From an uncultured Polaribacter sp. (GTDB taxonomy: Bacteria > Bacteroidota > Bacteroidia > Flavobacteriales > Flavobacteriaceae), in assembly GCF_947501385.1 (NCBI RefSeq), contig NZ_CANMVP010000012.1, forward strand, positions 1 to 64,000: a DNA stretch of 64,000 bases, read 5' to 3'. Below the pieces are notes generated by a model. The model was not told where the DNA came from, made no database searches, and saw nothing but the letters and a program-made list of their open reading frames with translations. Positions 25,143-32,768 of this stretch are shown piece after piece. The translations under genes and the position numbers were made by a program. Within the stretch, counting starts at the first letter, position 1. The number at the start of each line of letters is the position of its first letter.

Positions 25143-25170
25143 AACCCATCCCAACCTTCCCATAGGAAAG
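25143..25170. repeat. reverse-orientation palindromic repeat before murD
   Basis: CCCATCCCAACCTTCCCATA then GGAAAG resembles the reverse complement of the HemW/MurC element (GGGAAG...GATGGG). It forms an imperfect hairpin in the mraY-murD spacer, upstream of the murD ATG. Confidence 0.6.
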
Positions 25171-25178
25171 AAGTTAAG

Positions 25179-26585
25179 ATGAAAAAACAGAAAATGAGCA
25201 AAGAAAAGGATTATAAAAATATGAGTGAGAAAAAGTCCTCCCTTGGAGGATTGAGGAGGCTGGTAATTCTTGGTGGAGGTGAAAGTGGTATGGGAACCGC
25301 AATTTTAGGAAAGCAAAAAGGATACAAAGTCTTTGTTTCAGACAAAGGTGAAATAGCGAAAAAATACAAAGAAGTTCTTATACATAACGAGATAGATTTT
25401 GAGGAAGGAAATCATACAGAAAGCAAGGTTTTAAATGCTGATCTAGTAATGAAAAGTCCTGGAATTCCAGAAACCGTGCCATTGGTTTTAAAACTGAAGG
25501 AAAATAGAGTGCCAGTGATATCAGAAATTGAATTTGCAGGCCAATTTACAAATGCAACCATTGTTGGTATTACAGGTTCTAACGGGAAAACCACAACGAC
25601 TTTACTACTTCATCATATTTTAAAAAATGCAGGTCTAAACGTTGGTGTTGCAGGAAATATTGGCGATAGTTTTGCGCAACAAGTAGCGGAAGCATCCTAT
25701 GAAAATTATGTGTTAGAACTTAGTAGTTTTCAGTTAGACGGAATTGAGAATTTTAATAGTCATATTGCAATTTTAACGAATATAACGCCAGATCATTTAG
25801 ACAGATATGAATACGATTTTGAGAAATACATCGCCTCAAAATTTAGAATTACAAAAAATCAAACAGCAACCGATTATTTGATTTACGATGCAGATGATGA
25901 AGCAATTCATAATTGGTTACAAAAGAACAAGACAGCAGCAAAATTAGTTCCGTTTTCATTAGAGAAAGAATTAAAATACGGTGCATTTTTAAAGGATAAT
26001 AATATCAACATCAATATAAATAAAGACACAATCAACATGCCAATATCAACTTTAACAGTAAAAGGAAAACACAACGTAAAAAACGCAATGGCGGCAACAA
26101 TGGCTGCGCAGTTATTAAGAGTTCGTAAAGAATTGATTAAAGAAAGTTTGGCAAATTTTGAAGGTGCAGAGCACCGTTTAGAAAATGTCTTAAAAGTTAG
26201 AGGTGTTGAGTATATAAATGATTCAAAAGCCACAAATGTAAATGCCACTTTCTATGCATTAGAATGTATGGATAAACAAACCGTTTGGATTGTTGGTGGA
26301 GAAGACAAAGGAAACGATTACAATGATCTATTGCCTTTGGTGAGAGAAAAAGTGAAAGCTATTGTTTGTTTGGGTTTAGATAATGATAAAATAAAAAATA
26401 TGTTTGGCAATGTGGTTGATATTATTGTTGAAACTGCGGGAGCAGAAGAGGCGGTGAAAGTGGCTCATAAATTATCAGAAAATGGAGATGCCGTTTTATT
26501 GTCACCAGCTTGTGCAAGTTTCGATTTGTTTGAAAATTATGAAGACAGGGGGCGTCAATTTAAAAAAGCGGTGAGAAGTCTCTAA
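25179..26585 (+). CDS. murD: UDP-MurNAc-L-alanine:D-glutamate ligase MurD
   Basis: ATP-dependent ligase adding D-Glu to UDP-MurNAc-L-Ala. The core begins RLVILGGGESGMGTAILG; the P-loop GITGSNGKTTTTLL and the NDSKATN motif near 348-354 are clear. From the ATG at 25179 the protein has 468 residues with an N-terminal extension of about 28 residues (KKQKMSKEKDYKNMSEKKSSLGGLRR) absent from the normal family. Its last part, SSLGGLRRL, is encoded by a palindrome (25235-25262). Internal ATGs at 25194 and 25221 are alternative starts. All lie before the repeat, so any of them translates it; only an unusual CTG lies after it. Confidence 0.92.
   Translation: MKKQKMSKEKDYKNMSEKKSSLGGLRRLVILGGGESGMGTAILGKQKGYKVFVSDKGEIAKKYKEVLIHNEIDFEEGNHTESKVLNADLVMKSPGIPETVPLVLKLKENRVPVISEIEFAGQFTNATIVGITGSNGKTTTTLLLHHILKNAGLNVGVAGNIGDSFAQQVAEASYENYVLELSSFQLDGIENFNSHIAILTNITPDHLDRYEYDFEKYIASKFRITKNQTATDYLIYDADDEAIHNWLQKNKTAAKLVPFSLEKELKYGAFLKDNNINININKDTINMPISTLTVKGKHNVKNAMAATMAAQLLRVRKELIKESLANFEGAEHRLENVLKVRGVEYINDSKATNVNATFYALECMDKQTVWIVGGEDKGNDYNDLLPLVREKVKAIVCLGLDNDKIKNMFGNVVDIIVETAGAEEAVKVAHKLSENGDAVLLSPACASFDLFENYEDRGRQFKKAVRSL
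25235..25262. repeat. forward palindromic repeat coding the MurD N-terminus
   Basis: TCCTCC-CTT-GGAGGA (25236-25250) followed by TTGAGGAGGCT. Same design as the FtsW and MurC copies: short hairpin then a G-rich GAGGAGGCT tail. Read in frame as SSLGGLRRL. Confidence 0.75.
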
Positions 26586-26587
26586 AT

Positions 26588-26624
26588 AGCTCATCTCAAC
26601 CTTTCAAAAAGGAAGGAGTTAGCT
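26588..26624. repeat. degenerate reverse palindromic repeat between murD and ftsW
   Basis: AGCTCATCTCAACCTTTC, AAAAA, GGAAGGAGTTAGCT: the outer AGCT and inner CCTTTC/GGAAGG arms pair imperfectly. It matches the reverse orientation of the element and lies upstream of the ftsW ATG. Confidence 0.55.
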
Positions 26625-26669
26625 CGTTTACGGATAAAACAGTAAAGTCTTCGGATTAAAGTGTAGAAA

Positions 26670-27917
26670 ATGAATAATAATGTAGAAAAGAATAAAGAGC
26701 ATACTTTTCCCTCTTCGGGGGTTAGGGGGCTAACCATTTTTCAACATGTAAAAGGAGATAAAACCATTTGGGCAATTGTTGCTGTATTGGCAATATTTTC
26801 ATTTATGCCTGTGTATAGCGCCAGCACAAACTTGGTATATGTTGTAGGGGCTGGTTCTTCATTTGGTTATTTAATAAAACACGCTGTTTTACTAATTATG
26901 GGCTTCGCAATTATTTACGGAGTTCATAAAATACCATACAGGTATTTTTCTGGAGGCTCTGTTTTGATGCTACCCATTGTTATTGTTTTATTGATTTTTA
27001 CTTTAGCACAAGGAACCACTATTGGTGGTGCCAATGCAAGCAGGTGGATTCGTATTCCTTTTGTGGGTATAGGATTTCAAACATCTACTTTAGCAGGTTT
27101 GGTATTGATGGTGTATGTTGCGAGGTATTTGGCTAAGAATAAAGAAAAACAAATTAAATTCAAAGAAAGCTTATTGCAACTTTGGTTGCCAGTAAGTTTA
27201 GTATTGATCTTAATTTTACCTGCAAATTTTTCGACAACCGCTATTATTTTTACGATGATTTTGGTCATTGTATTTATTGGGGGCTATCCTTTAAAATACA
27301 TTGGTTTAATTCTTGCAGCAGGAATTTTGGCATTGGCTTTCTTTGTTTTAATAGCGAAAGCATTTCCAGATGCAATGCCAAATAGAGTGCAAACTTGGCA
27401 AAGTAGAATCGAAAGTTTTTCTAGTGATGAAGGCAAAGAAGCCTATCAAGTAGAAAAAGCAAAAATTGCAATTGCAACAGGTGGACCTTTAGGAGTTGGT
27501 CCTGGTAAAAGTGTTCAAAAAAACTTTTTACCGCAGTCTTCATCAGATTTTATTTATGCAATTATTGTTGAAGAATATGGACTTCTAGGAGCAATTTCAA
27601 TTGTATGTATATATTTTTTATTGTTTTTTAGAGTTTTTGTGGTGTTGAAAAAAACAACCACAATTTTTGGAACTTTATTGGTTATTGGAGTTGGTTTCCC
27701 AATCATTTTTCAAGCTACCATAAACATGGCAGTTGCTACCAATTTATTTCCAGTAACAGGACAAACTTTACCACTAATTAGTAGTGGAGGTACTTCTATC
27801 TGGATGACATGCTTTGCCTTAGGAATGATTCTAAGCGTAAGCGCATCGAAACAAGAAACAGAAGATGATATTTTAGATGATAATCCTTTAGATATTTTGC
27901 ATGAAACACTAGACTAA
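26670..27917 (+). CDS. ftsW: septal peptidoglycan polymerase FtsW
   Basis: SEDS-family glycosyltransferase (415 residues, 10 predicted helices) polymerising lipid II at the septum with FtsI. Family signatures: GGANASRWIRIPFVGIGFQTSTLAGL near 112-137, GPGKSVQKNFLPQSSSDFIYAIIVEEYG near 277-304 and GQTLPLISSGGTS near 364-376. The N-terminal residues 1-21 precede the family core; residues 14-21 (PSSGVRGL) come from a palindromic repeat. No Met, GTG or TTG follows the repeat before the first helix, so the repeat must be translated. Confidence 0.93.
   Translation: MNNNVEKNKEHTFPSSGVRGLTIFQHVKGDKTIWAIVAVLAIFSFMPVYSASTNLVYVVGAGSSFGYLIKHAVLLIMGFAIIYGVHKIPYRYFSGGSVLMLPIVIVLLIFTLAQGTTIGGANASRWIRIPFVGIGFQTSTLAGLVLMVYVARYLAKNKEKQIKFKESLLQLWLPVSLVLILILPANFSTTAIIFTMILVIVFIGGYPLKYIGLILAAGILALAFFVLIAKAFPDAMPNRVQTWQSRIESFSSDEGKEAYQVEKAKIAIATGGPLGVGPGKSVQKNFLPQSSSDFIYAIIVEEYGLLGAISIVCIYFLLFFRVFVVLKKTTTIFGTLLVIGVGFPIIFQATINMAVATNLFPVTGQTLPLISSGGTSIWMTCFALGMILSVSASKQETEDDILDDNPLDILHETLD
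26709..26731. repeat. forward palindromic repeat coding the FtsW N-terminus
   Basis: CCCTCTTCGGGGG followed by TTAGGGGGCT; CCC pairs with GGG around CTCTTC-like loop bases. Much more G/C-rich than the surrounding gene. Read as PSSGVRGL. Confidence 0.75.
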
Positions 27918-27918
27918 A

Positions 27919-27993
27919 ATGGGTAAATCAAAAAAACGAAATAGCATCAGTGTTCCATACATCCAAAAAGTTAAAATAGAAAAGTCTGTATGA
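27919..27993 (+). CDS. 24-residue basic reading frame coupling ftsW and murG
   Basis: ATG at 27919 lies one base after the ftsW stop (TAA-A-ATG), and its TGA overlaps the murG start as ATGA. The product is short and basic ([20 protein letters not shown] plus EKSV). The perfect coupling at both ends suggests that ribosomes pass through it. It may be a coupling leader or a real micro-protein; I do not recognise it. Confidence 0.5.
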   Translation: MGKSKKRNSISVPYIQKVKIEKSV

Positions 27994-29087
27994 AACAATC
28001 GATTAACATACTAATTTCTGGAGGAGGAACAGGAGGTCATATTTATCCTGCAATTGCGATTGCAAATGAGATAAAGGCACGGTATCCAGATGCAAATTTC
28101 TTATTTGTTGGTGCGAAAGATAAAATGGAAATGGAAAAAGTGCCGCAGGCAGGATATAAAATAGAAGGCTTGTGGATTTCTGGAATTCAACGAAAATTAA
28201 CAAGAAAAAATGCAAGTTTTCCTTTTAAACTCGTTAATAGTTTATGGAATGCACGAAGAATTATAAGAAATTTTAAACCAGATATTGCTATTGGTACAGG
28301 AGGTTTTGCAAGTGGGCCAACCTTAATAATGGCGAATAGAAGAAACATACCAACCTTAATACAAGAACAAAATTCCTATCCAGGAATTACCAATAGATTA
28401 CTGGGAAAAAGGGTACAGAAAATTTGTGTTGCCTACGAAAATTTAGAACGCTTTTTTCCTGCAAATAAAATTATTAAGACAGGCAATCCAGTAAGGCAAG
28501 ACCTGTTAACAATTCATTCTAAGCTACAACAGGCAACTGATTTTTATCAATTAGATAAGAGTAAAAAAACAGTATTGGTGTTAGGTGGCAGTTTAGGGGC
28601 AAGAAAAATAAACCAGCTTATAGAAGCTCATTTGGCCTTTTTTAAAACTCAGAATATAGAACTGATTTGGCAATGTGGTAAATTGTATTTTGATACATAT
28701 AAAAAATACAATGACAACAAAAACGTGCAAGTGCATGCCTTTTTAAATAAGATGGATTTGGCTTATGCAACAGCAGATGTCATTCTTTCTAGAGCTGGCG
28801 CAAGTTCTGTTTCAGAATTGTGTATTGTTGGCAAACCGGTAGTTTTTATTCCATCGCCAAATGTGGCGGAAGATCATCAAACAAAAAACGCAAAATTTAT
28901 TGTAGACAGGCATGCTGCAATCATGATCAAAGAAACTGAATTAGATACGTTTTTAGTAGTTTTTGAATCGTTGTTAAAAGATATTGGGAAACAGCAAAGT
29001 TTAGCAGAAAATATAAAGGAATTGGCATTACCAAGTGCCACAAAAGATATTGTTGACGAAGTTGAAAAACTCTTATCCCATCTTTGA
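27990..29087 (+). CDS. murG: UDP-GlcNAc:lipid I GlcNAc transferase MurG
   Basis: Peripheral inner-membrane GT-B enzyme (365 residues) making lipid II. Motifs: [19 protein letters not shown] at the N-terminus (G-loop), [11 protein letters not shown] near 101-111, [13 protein letters not shown] near 196-208 and the C-terminal donor site [28 protein letters not shown]. The last residues LLSHL are encoded by the start of a reverse palindromic repeat. The start overlaps the stop of the 24-residue frame as ATGA. Confidence 0.95.
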   Translation: MKQSINILISGGGTGGHIYPAIAIANEIKARYPDANFLFVGAKDKMEMEKVPQAGYKIEGLWISGIQRKLTRKNASFPFKLVNSLWNARRIIRNFKPDIAIGTGGFASGPTLIMANRRNIPTLIQEQNSYPGITNRLLGKRVQKICVAYENLERFFPANKIIKTGNPVRQDLLTIHSKLQQATDFYQLDKSKKTVLVLGGSLGARKINQLIEAHLAFFKTQNIELIWQCGKLYFDTYKKYNDNKNVQVHAFLNKMDLAYATADVILSRAGASSVSELCIVGKPVVFIPSPNVAEDHQTKNAKFIVDRHAAIMIKETELDTFLVVFESLLKDIGKQQSLAENIKELALPSATKDIVDEVEKLLSHL

Positions 29088-29106
29088 TTCTTCCCAAGGG
29101 GAAGAA
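29076..29106. repeat. reverse palindromic repeat at the murG 3' end
   Basis: TCCCATCTTTGATTCTTCCC then AAGGGGAAGAA: CTTCCC (29090-29095) pairs with GGGAAG (29099-29104). It contains the murG stop codon and is the reverse partner of the forward copy inside murC. Confidence 0.75.
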
Positions 29107-29151
29107 ACACGGTTACGAAAAAAAACAGAATTTTAATAGCATTCTAGAAAA

Positions 29152-30555
29152 ATGAATAATTTAGATAAAAATATTAGCAAGAGTGAAAAAGTCCTTCCCT
29201 TTGGGAAGAATTTAGGATGGGCTTCTATTTATTTTATCGGAATTGGTGGCATAGGGATGAGTGCAATTGCGCGTTATTTTGCTTCGAATGGAAAAAAAGT
29301 GGCAGGTTATGATAAGACGCCTTCTCAAATCACCAAAGATTTAGAGAAATTAGGTGTGGAAATTCATTTTGAAGACGCTGTTAAAAACATACCTATTTCT
29401 TTTTTAAACAAAGAAAAAACGTTGGTTGTTTATACACCTGCAATCCCAAAAAATCATGCTGAATACAATTATTTTTTAGAGAATAATTTTACAATTTTAA
29501 AACGTGCAGAAATATTAGGCAAAATTACCGAGACTACTTTTTGTTTAGCAGTTGCAGGAACGCACGGAAAAACAACTACGTCTGCTATTTTGGGTCATAT
29601 TATGACGTCAGCAAACGCAACTTCTTTTTTAGGGGGAATTGCAGAAAATTACAATTCAAACTTAATTTTAGGAGAAGATAAAATAAGTGTGGTAGAAGCA
29701 GATGAATTTGACAGATCTTTCTTGCAATTGAGTCCGAATATTGCCTGTATAACTTCTATGGATGCAGATCATTTAGATATTTACGAAAATCCAGAAGCAT
29801 TAACTGAATCATTTGTTGAATTTTCAAACAAAGTTTCAAGTACGTTAATCGTAGCAAAAGGGGTGCCTTTAAAAGGTTTAACCTACGCTATTGAGGAAGT
29901 TGCAGATTACAAAGCATTTAACTTAAAAATAGAAAACGGCACCTATGTTTTTGATGTAAAAACACCTTCATCAGAAATAAAAAATATTACATTTCATTTA
30001 CCTGGAAAGCACAATGTCATGAATGCTTTAGCTGCTTTAGCAATGGCAGATGTATATGGAATTCCTTTAGAAAAAATTAAACAAAGTTTAGAAAGCTTTA
30101 AAGGAGTAAAAAGAAGATTTTCGTATAAAATTAAAACAGAAAATTTTATGTTGATTGATGATTATGCACATCATCCAACAGAGATAAATGCTGTAGAAAA
30201 TTCAGTAAGAGAAATGTATCCGAATCAAGAGATTTTGGTTGTATTTCAGCCTCATTTATTTTCTAGAACGAGAGATTTTATTGATGATTTTGCAAAGGCA
30301 TTAACAAAGTTTGATCATATTTTACTATTAGAGATCTATCCAGCAAGAGAAATACCTATTGCCGGCGTAGATGCTAATTGGTTATTGAGTAAAATAGAGA
30401 ATCCGCATAAAAAAATGACGCAAAAAAATAATTTAGTAAAAGATATTAAAAATACAAATGCAAAAATTGTGGTCATGTTAGGTGCTGGGGATATTGGGGT
30501 TATGATTCATGAAGTTACAGAGGAACTTTTAAAAACGGATAAAAATGCCATTTAA
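29152..30555 (+). CDS. murC: UDP-MurNAc:L-alanine ligase MurC
   Basis: ATP-dependent ligase adding the first stem-peptide residue. Core from YFIGIGGIGMSAIARYF; P-loop AGTHGKTTTSAIL near 131-143; DDYAHHPTEI near 341-350, all diagnostic of MurC. The protein (467 residues) carries an N-terminal extension of about 24 residues; SEKVLPFGKNLGWA is encoded by a forward palindromic repeat. No usual start codon occurs between the repeat and the glycine-rich core, so the extension is part of the protein. ftsQ overlaps its 3' end by 11 bases. Confidence 0.93.
   Translation: MNNLDKNISKSEKVLPFGKNLGWASIYFIGIGGIGMSAIARYFASNGKKVAGYDKTPSQITKDLEKLGVEIHFEDAVKNIPISFLNKEKTLVVYTPAIPKNHAEYNYFLENNFTILKRAEILGKITETTFCLAVAGTHGKTTTSAILGHIMTSANATSFLGGIAENYNSNLILGEDKISVVEADEFDRSFLQLSPNIACITSMDADHLDIYENPEALTESFVEFSNKVSSTLIVAKGVPLKGLTYAIEEVADYKAFNLKIENGTYVFDVKTPSSEIKNITFHLPGKHNVMNALAALAMADVYGIPLEKIKQSLESFKGVKRRFSYKIKTENFMLIDDYAHHPTEINAVENSVREMYPNQEILVVFQPHLFSRTRDFIDDFAKALTKFDHILLLEIYPAREIPIAGVDANWLLSKIENPHKKMTQKNNLVKDIKNTNAKIVVMLGAGDIGVMIHEVTEELLKTDKNAI
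29191..29223. repeat. forward palindromic repeat coding the MurC N-terminus
   Basis: CTTCCC-TTT-GGGAAG (29194-29208) followed by AATTTAGGATGGGCTT, close to the HemW copy (CTAGATGGGGCTT). Translated as VLPFGKNLGWA. Confidence 0.8.
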
Positions 30556-31270
30556 AAAAGTATTAAAATATCTATTATTTCTATTGTTAATAGGCTTTTT
30601 GGGCTTTTTGTATAGTTTTACTTCGGTAAGAAATAATACGAAGAAAGTTGCCAATATTGAAGTGAAATTTGAAGCGGGAAACAATAATTTTTTAACACAT
30701 GCTATGGTTGATAAATTGTTAATACAAAATAACAAAACAGTTGCAAACCAAGCAAAATCTGTGATAGATTTATACAAATTAGAAAATAACGTATCTAAAA
30801 ACCCTTATGTTGAAAAAGCAGCCGTTTTTTTAACCATAGGAGGTGTGTTAAAAACAACCATAAAACAACGGACACCAATAGCAAGAATTGTTTCTGAAAA
30901 AGATTCTTATTATGTTGACAAACAAGGTGTAAAAGTGCCTTTGTCTGATAATTATTCGGCAAGAGTTATGTTGGTTTCGGGTATAGAAAATAACGACGAT
31001 GTTGCAGTAATTTTGCCTTTAATCTCTTACATTTTAGAAGATGATTTTTTGCAAAAAGAAATCGTTGGAATTGAAAAATCTGATGCCAATGAGTACGAAT
31101 TTTCCGTAAGAAGTGGAGATTATAAAATTGATTTTGGAAAATTAAGTGATATAGTAGTAAAATTTAAGAAGTTAAAAGCATTTTATAATACCACATTTAA
31201 AAATAAAATGATACAAGAATATAAAACGATTACAGTAAAATATCACAACCAAGTTGTGTGCACAAAATAA
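30545..31270 (+). CDS. ftsQ: cell division protein FtsQ
   Basis: Bitopic divisome protein of 241 residues: short cytoplasmic N-terminus, transmembrane helix at about 8-26 (LLFLLLIGFLGFLYSF), then a periplasmic POTRA-like region and the FtsQ beta domain (TIKQRTPIARIVSEKDSYYVDKQG is typical). Position between murC and ftsA and topology support the call; sequence similarity in this family is weak. It bridges FtsL/B and the cytoplasmic ring. Overlaps murC; ftsA starts six bases after its stop. Confidence 0.88.
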   Translation: MPFKKVLKYLLFLLLIGFLGFLYSFTSVRNNTKKVANIEVKFEAGNNNFLTHAMVDKLLIQNNKTVANQAKSVIDLYKLENNVSKNPYVEKAAVFLTIGGVLKTTIKQRTPIARIVSEKDSYYVDKQGVKVPLSDNYSARVMLVSGIENNDDVAVILPLISYILEDDFLQKEIVGIEKSDANEYEFSVRSGDYKIDFGKLSDIVVKFKKLKAFYNTTFKNKMIQEYKTITVKYHNQVVCTK

Positions 31271-31276
31271 ACTAGA

Positions 31277-32617
31277 ATGGAAAACAATAAAATAGCTGTT
31301 GGTTTAGATATAGGTACAACCAAAATTGTTGCCATGATTGGTCGTAAAAATGAATATGGCAAAATTGAGGTTGTTGGTATTGGTAAGGCAAAAAGTTTAG
31401 GCGTGAAACGTGGTGTTGTTAGTAATATCACACAAACTATTCAATCGATACAACAAGCAGTAGATGAGGCAGAAAGTGTTTCTGGTGTTAAAATTAAAGA
31501 GGTTGTTGTAGGTATTGCTGGTCAGCACATTAGAAGTTTGCACCATTCAGACTATATCACAAGAAACAATGCAGATGAAGTAATTGATGATGCAGACATA
31601 GAAAACTTGGTAAATCAGGTTCATAAATTGGTGATGTTACCTGGAGAGGAAATCATTCATGTATTACCACAAGAATTTAAGGTTGATTCTCAGGCAGATA
31701 TTAAAGAACCCATAGGAATGTATGGCGGTCGTTTAGAAGCGAACTTTCATGTGGTTGTTGGGCAAGTTTCATCCATAAGAAATATTGGACGTTGTGTAAA
31801 AAGTGCTGGTTTAGATTTAAGTGATATCACTTTAGAACCTCTCGCATCTGCATCCGCAGTTTTAAGTTTAGAAGAAAAAGAAGCAGGAGTTGCGTTGATA
31901 GATATTGGGGGTGGAACCACTGATTTGGCCATTTTTAAAGACGGAATTATTCGCCATACAGCAGTTATACCTTTTGGTGGAAATGTAATTACAGAAGATA
32001 TCAAAGAAGGGTGTTCAATTATTGAAAAACAAGCAGAGTTATTAAAAATTAAGTTTGGTTCTGCATGGCCTGGAGAAAACAAGGAAACAGAAATTGTTTC
32101 TATTCCTGGTTTAAGAGGAAGAGAACCCAAAGAAATTACGTTAAAGAATTTGTCTAAAATCATACATGCAAGAGTGCAAGAAATTATTGAGCATGTGTAT
32201 TTAGAAATAAAAAATTACGGACATGAAACTGCAAAAGGAAAACTAATTGCAGGAATTGTACTAACGGGTGGTGGGTCTCAATTAAAACATTTACGTCAGT
32301 TAGTAGAATATATTACGGGTATGGATGCTAGAATTGGTTTTCCTAATGAACATCTAGCAGGCGATTCTGATGATGGTTTGTCAAGTCCTTCGTATGCAAC
32401 CGCAGTTGGTTTGTTAATGGAAGGTTTAAACAAAGATTCAAAAGAAGAAGAAGAAGAAGCAATAGAAGCAGCAGTGGAGGAGATTTTAGATGGCTCTGAA
32501 AATGATGCCGAAGAAACAACGCCAATTGTTGAAGAAAAGATCAAGCCAAAGAAGAAAAAATCGTTTTTTGAAAAATTTACAGAAGGTCTTAAAGACTTTT
32601 TGGACAATGCAGAGTAG
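31277..32617 (+). CDS. ftsA: cell division protein FtsA
   Basis: Actin-like ATPase (446 residues) tethering FtsZ to the membrane. Phosphate loop VGLDIGTTKIVAMIG at 8-22; SHS2/1C insert about 80-165; ALIDIGGGTTDLAIF near 206-220; IVLTGGGSQLKHL near 325-337. After the core comes an acidic linker (EEEEEAIEAAVEEILDGSEND) and then a basic amphipathic C-terminal helix KKKSFFEKFTEGLKDFLDN, the expected membrane-targeting sequence. Confidence 0.95.
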   Translation: MENNKIAVGLDIGTTKIVAMIGRKNEYGKIEVVGIGKAKSLGVKRGVVSNITQTIQSIQQAVDEAESVSGVKIKEVVVGIAGQHIRSLHHSDYITRNNADEVIDDADIENLVNQVHKLVMLPGEEIIHVLPQEFKVDSQADIKEPIGMYGGRLEANFHVVVGQVSSIRNIGRCVKSAGLDLSDITLEPLASASAVLSLEEKEAGVALIDIGGGTTDLAIFKDGIIRHTAVIPFGGNVITEDIKEGCSIIEKQAELLKIKFGSAWPGENKETEIVSIPGLRGREPKEITLKNLSKIIHARVQEIIEHVYLEIKNYGHETAKGKLIAGIVLTGGGSQLKHLRQLVEYITGMDARIGFPNEHLAGDSDDGLSSPSYATAVGLLMEGLNKDSKEEEEEAIEAAVEEILDGSENDAEETTPIVEEKIKPKKKKSFFEKFTEGLKDFLDNAE

Positions 32618-32628
32618 AAAAGTTGATA

Positions 32629-32701
32629 GCTTGAAGTTGGAAGCTTGAAGCTTGAAGTTGGAAGTTGGAAGTTTGAGTAGAGAGTCTTGAAACTTGAAAC
32701 C
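32629..32701. repeat. short tandem TTGAAG/TTGGAAG repeats between ftsA and ftsZ
   Basis: Variants of a 7-8 base motif (CTTGAAG, TTGGAAG, CTTGAAAC) follow one another for about 70 bases. They fill most of the 151-base ftsA-ftsZ spacer. Purine-rich on the plus strand; no hairpin. Possibly slippage-prone. Confidence 0.75.
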
Positions 32702-32768
32702 TTAAACAAAATTTAGCAGAAAGAGTAAAAAGAAAAAATAATTAATAAAATACAATAGCTACGTTATT

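Noticed and set aside
31747..32163. Minus-strand frame of 138 codons inside ftsA
   Set aside because: Reverse shadow of the conserved ftsA coding sequence; no motif and no promoter.
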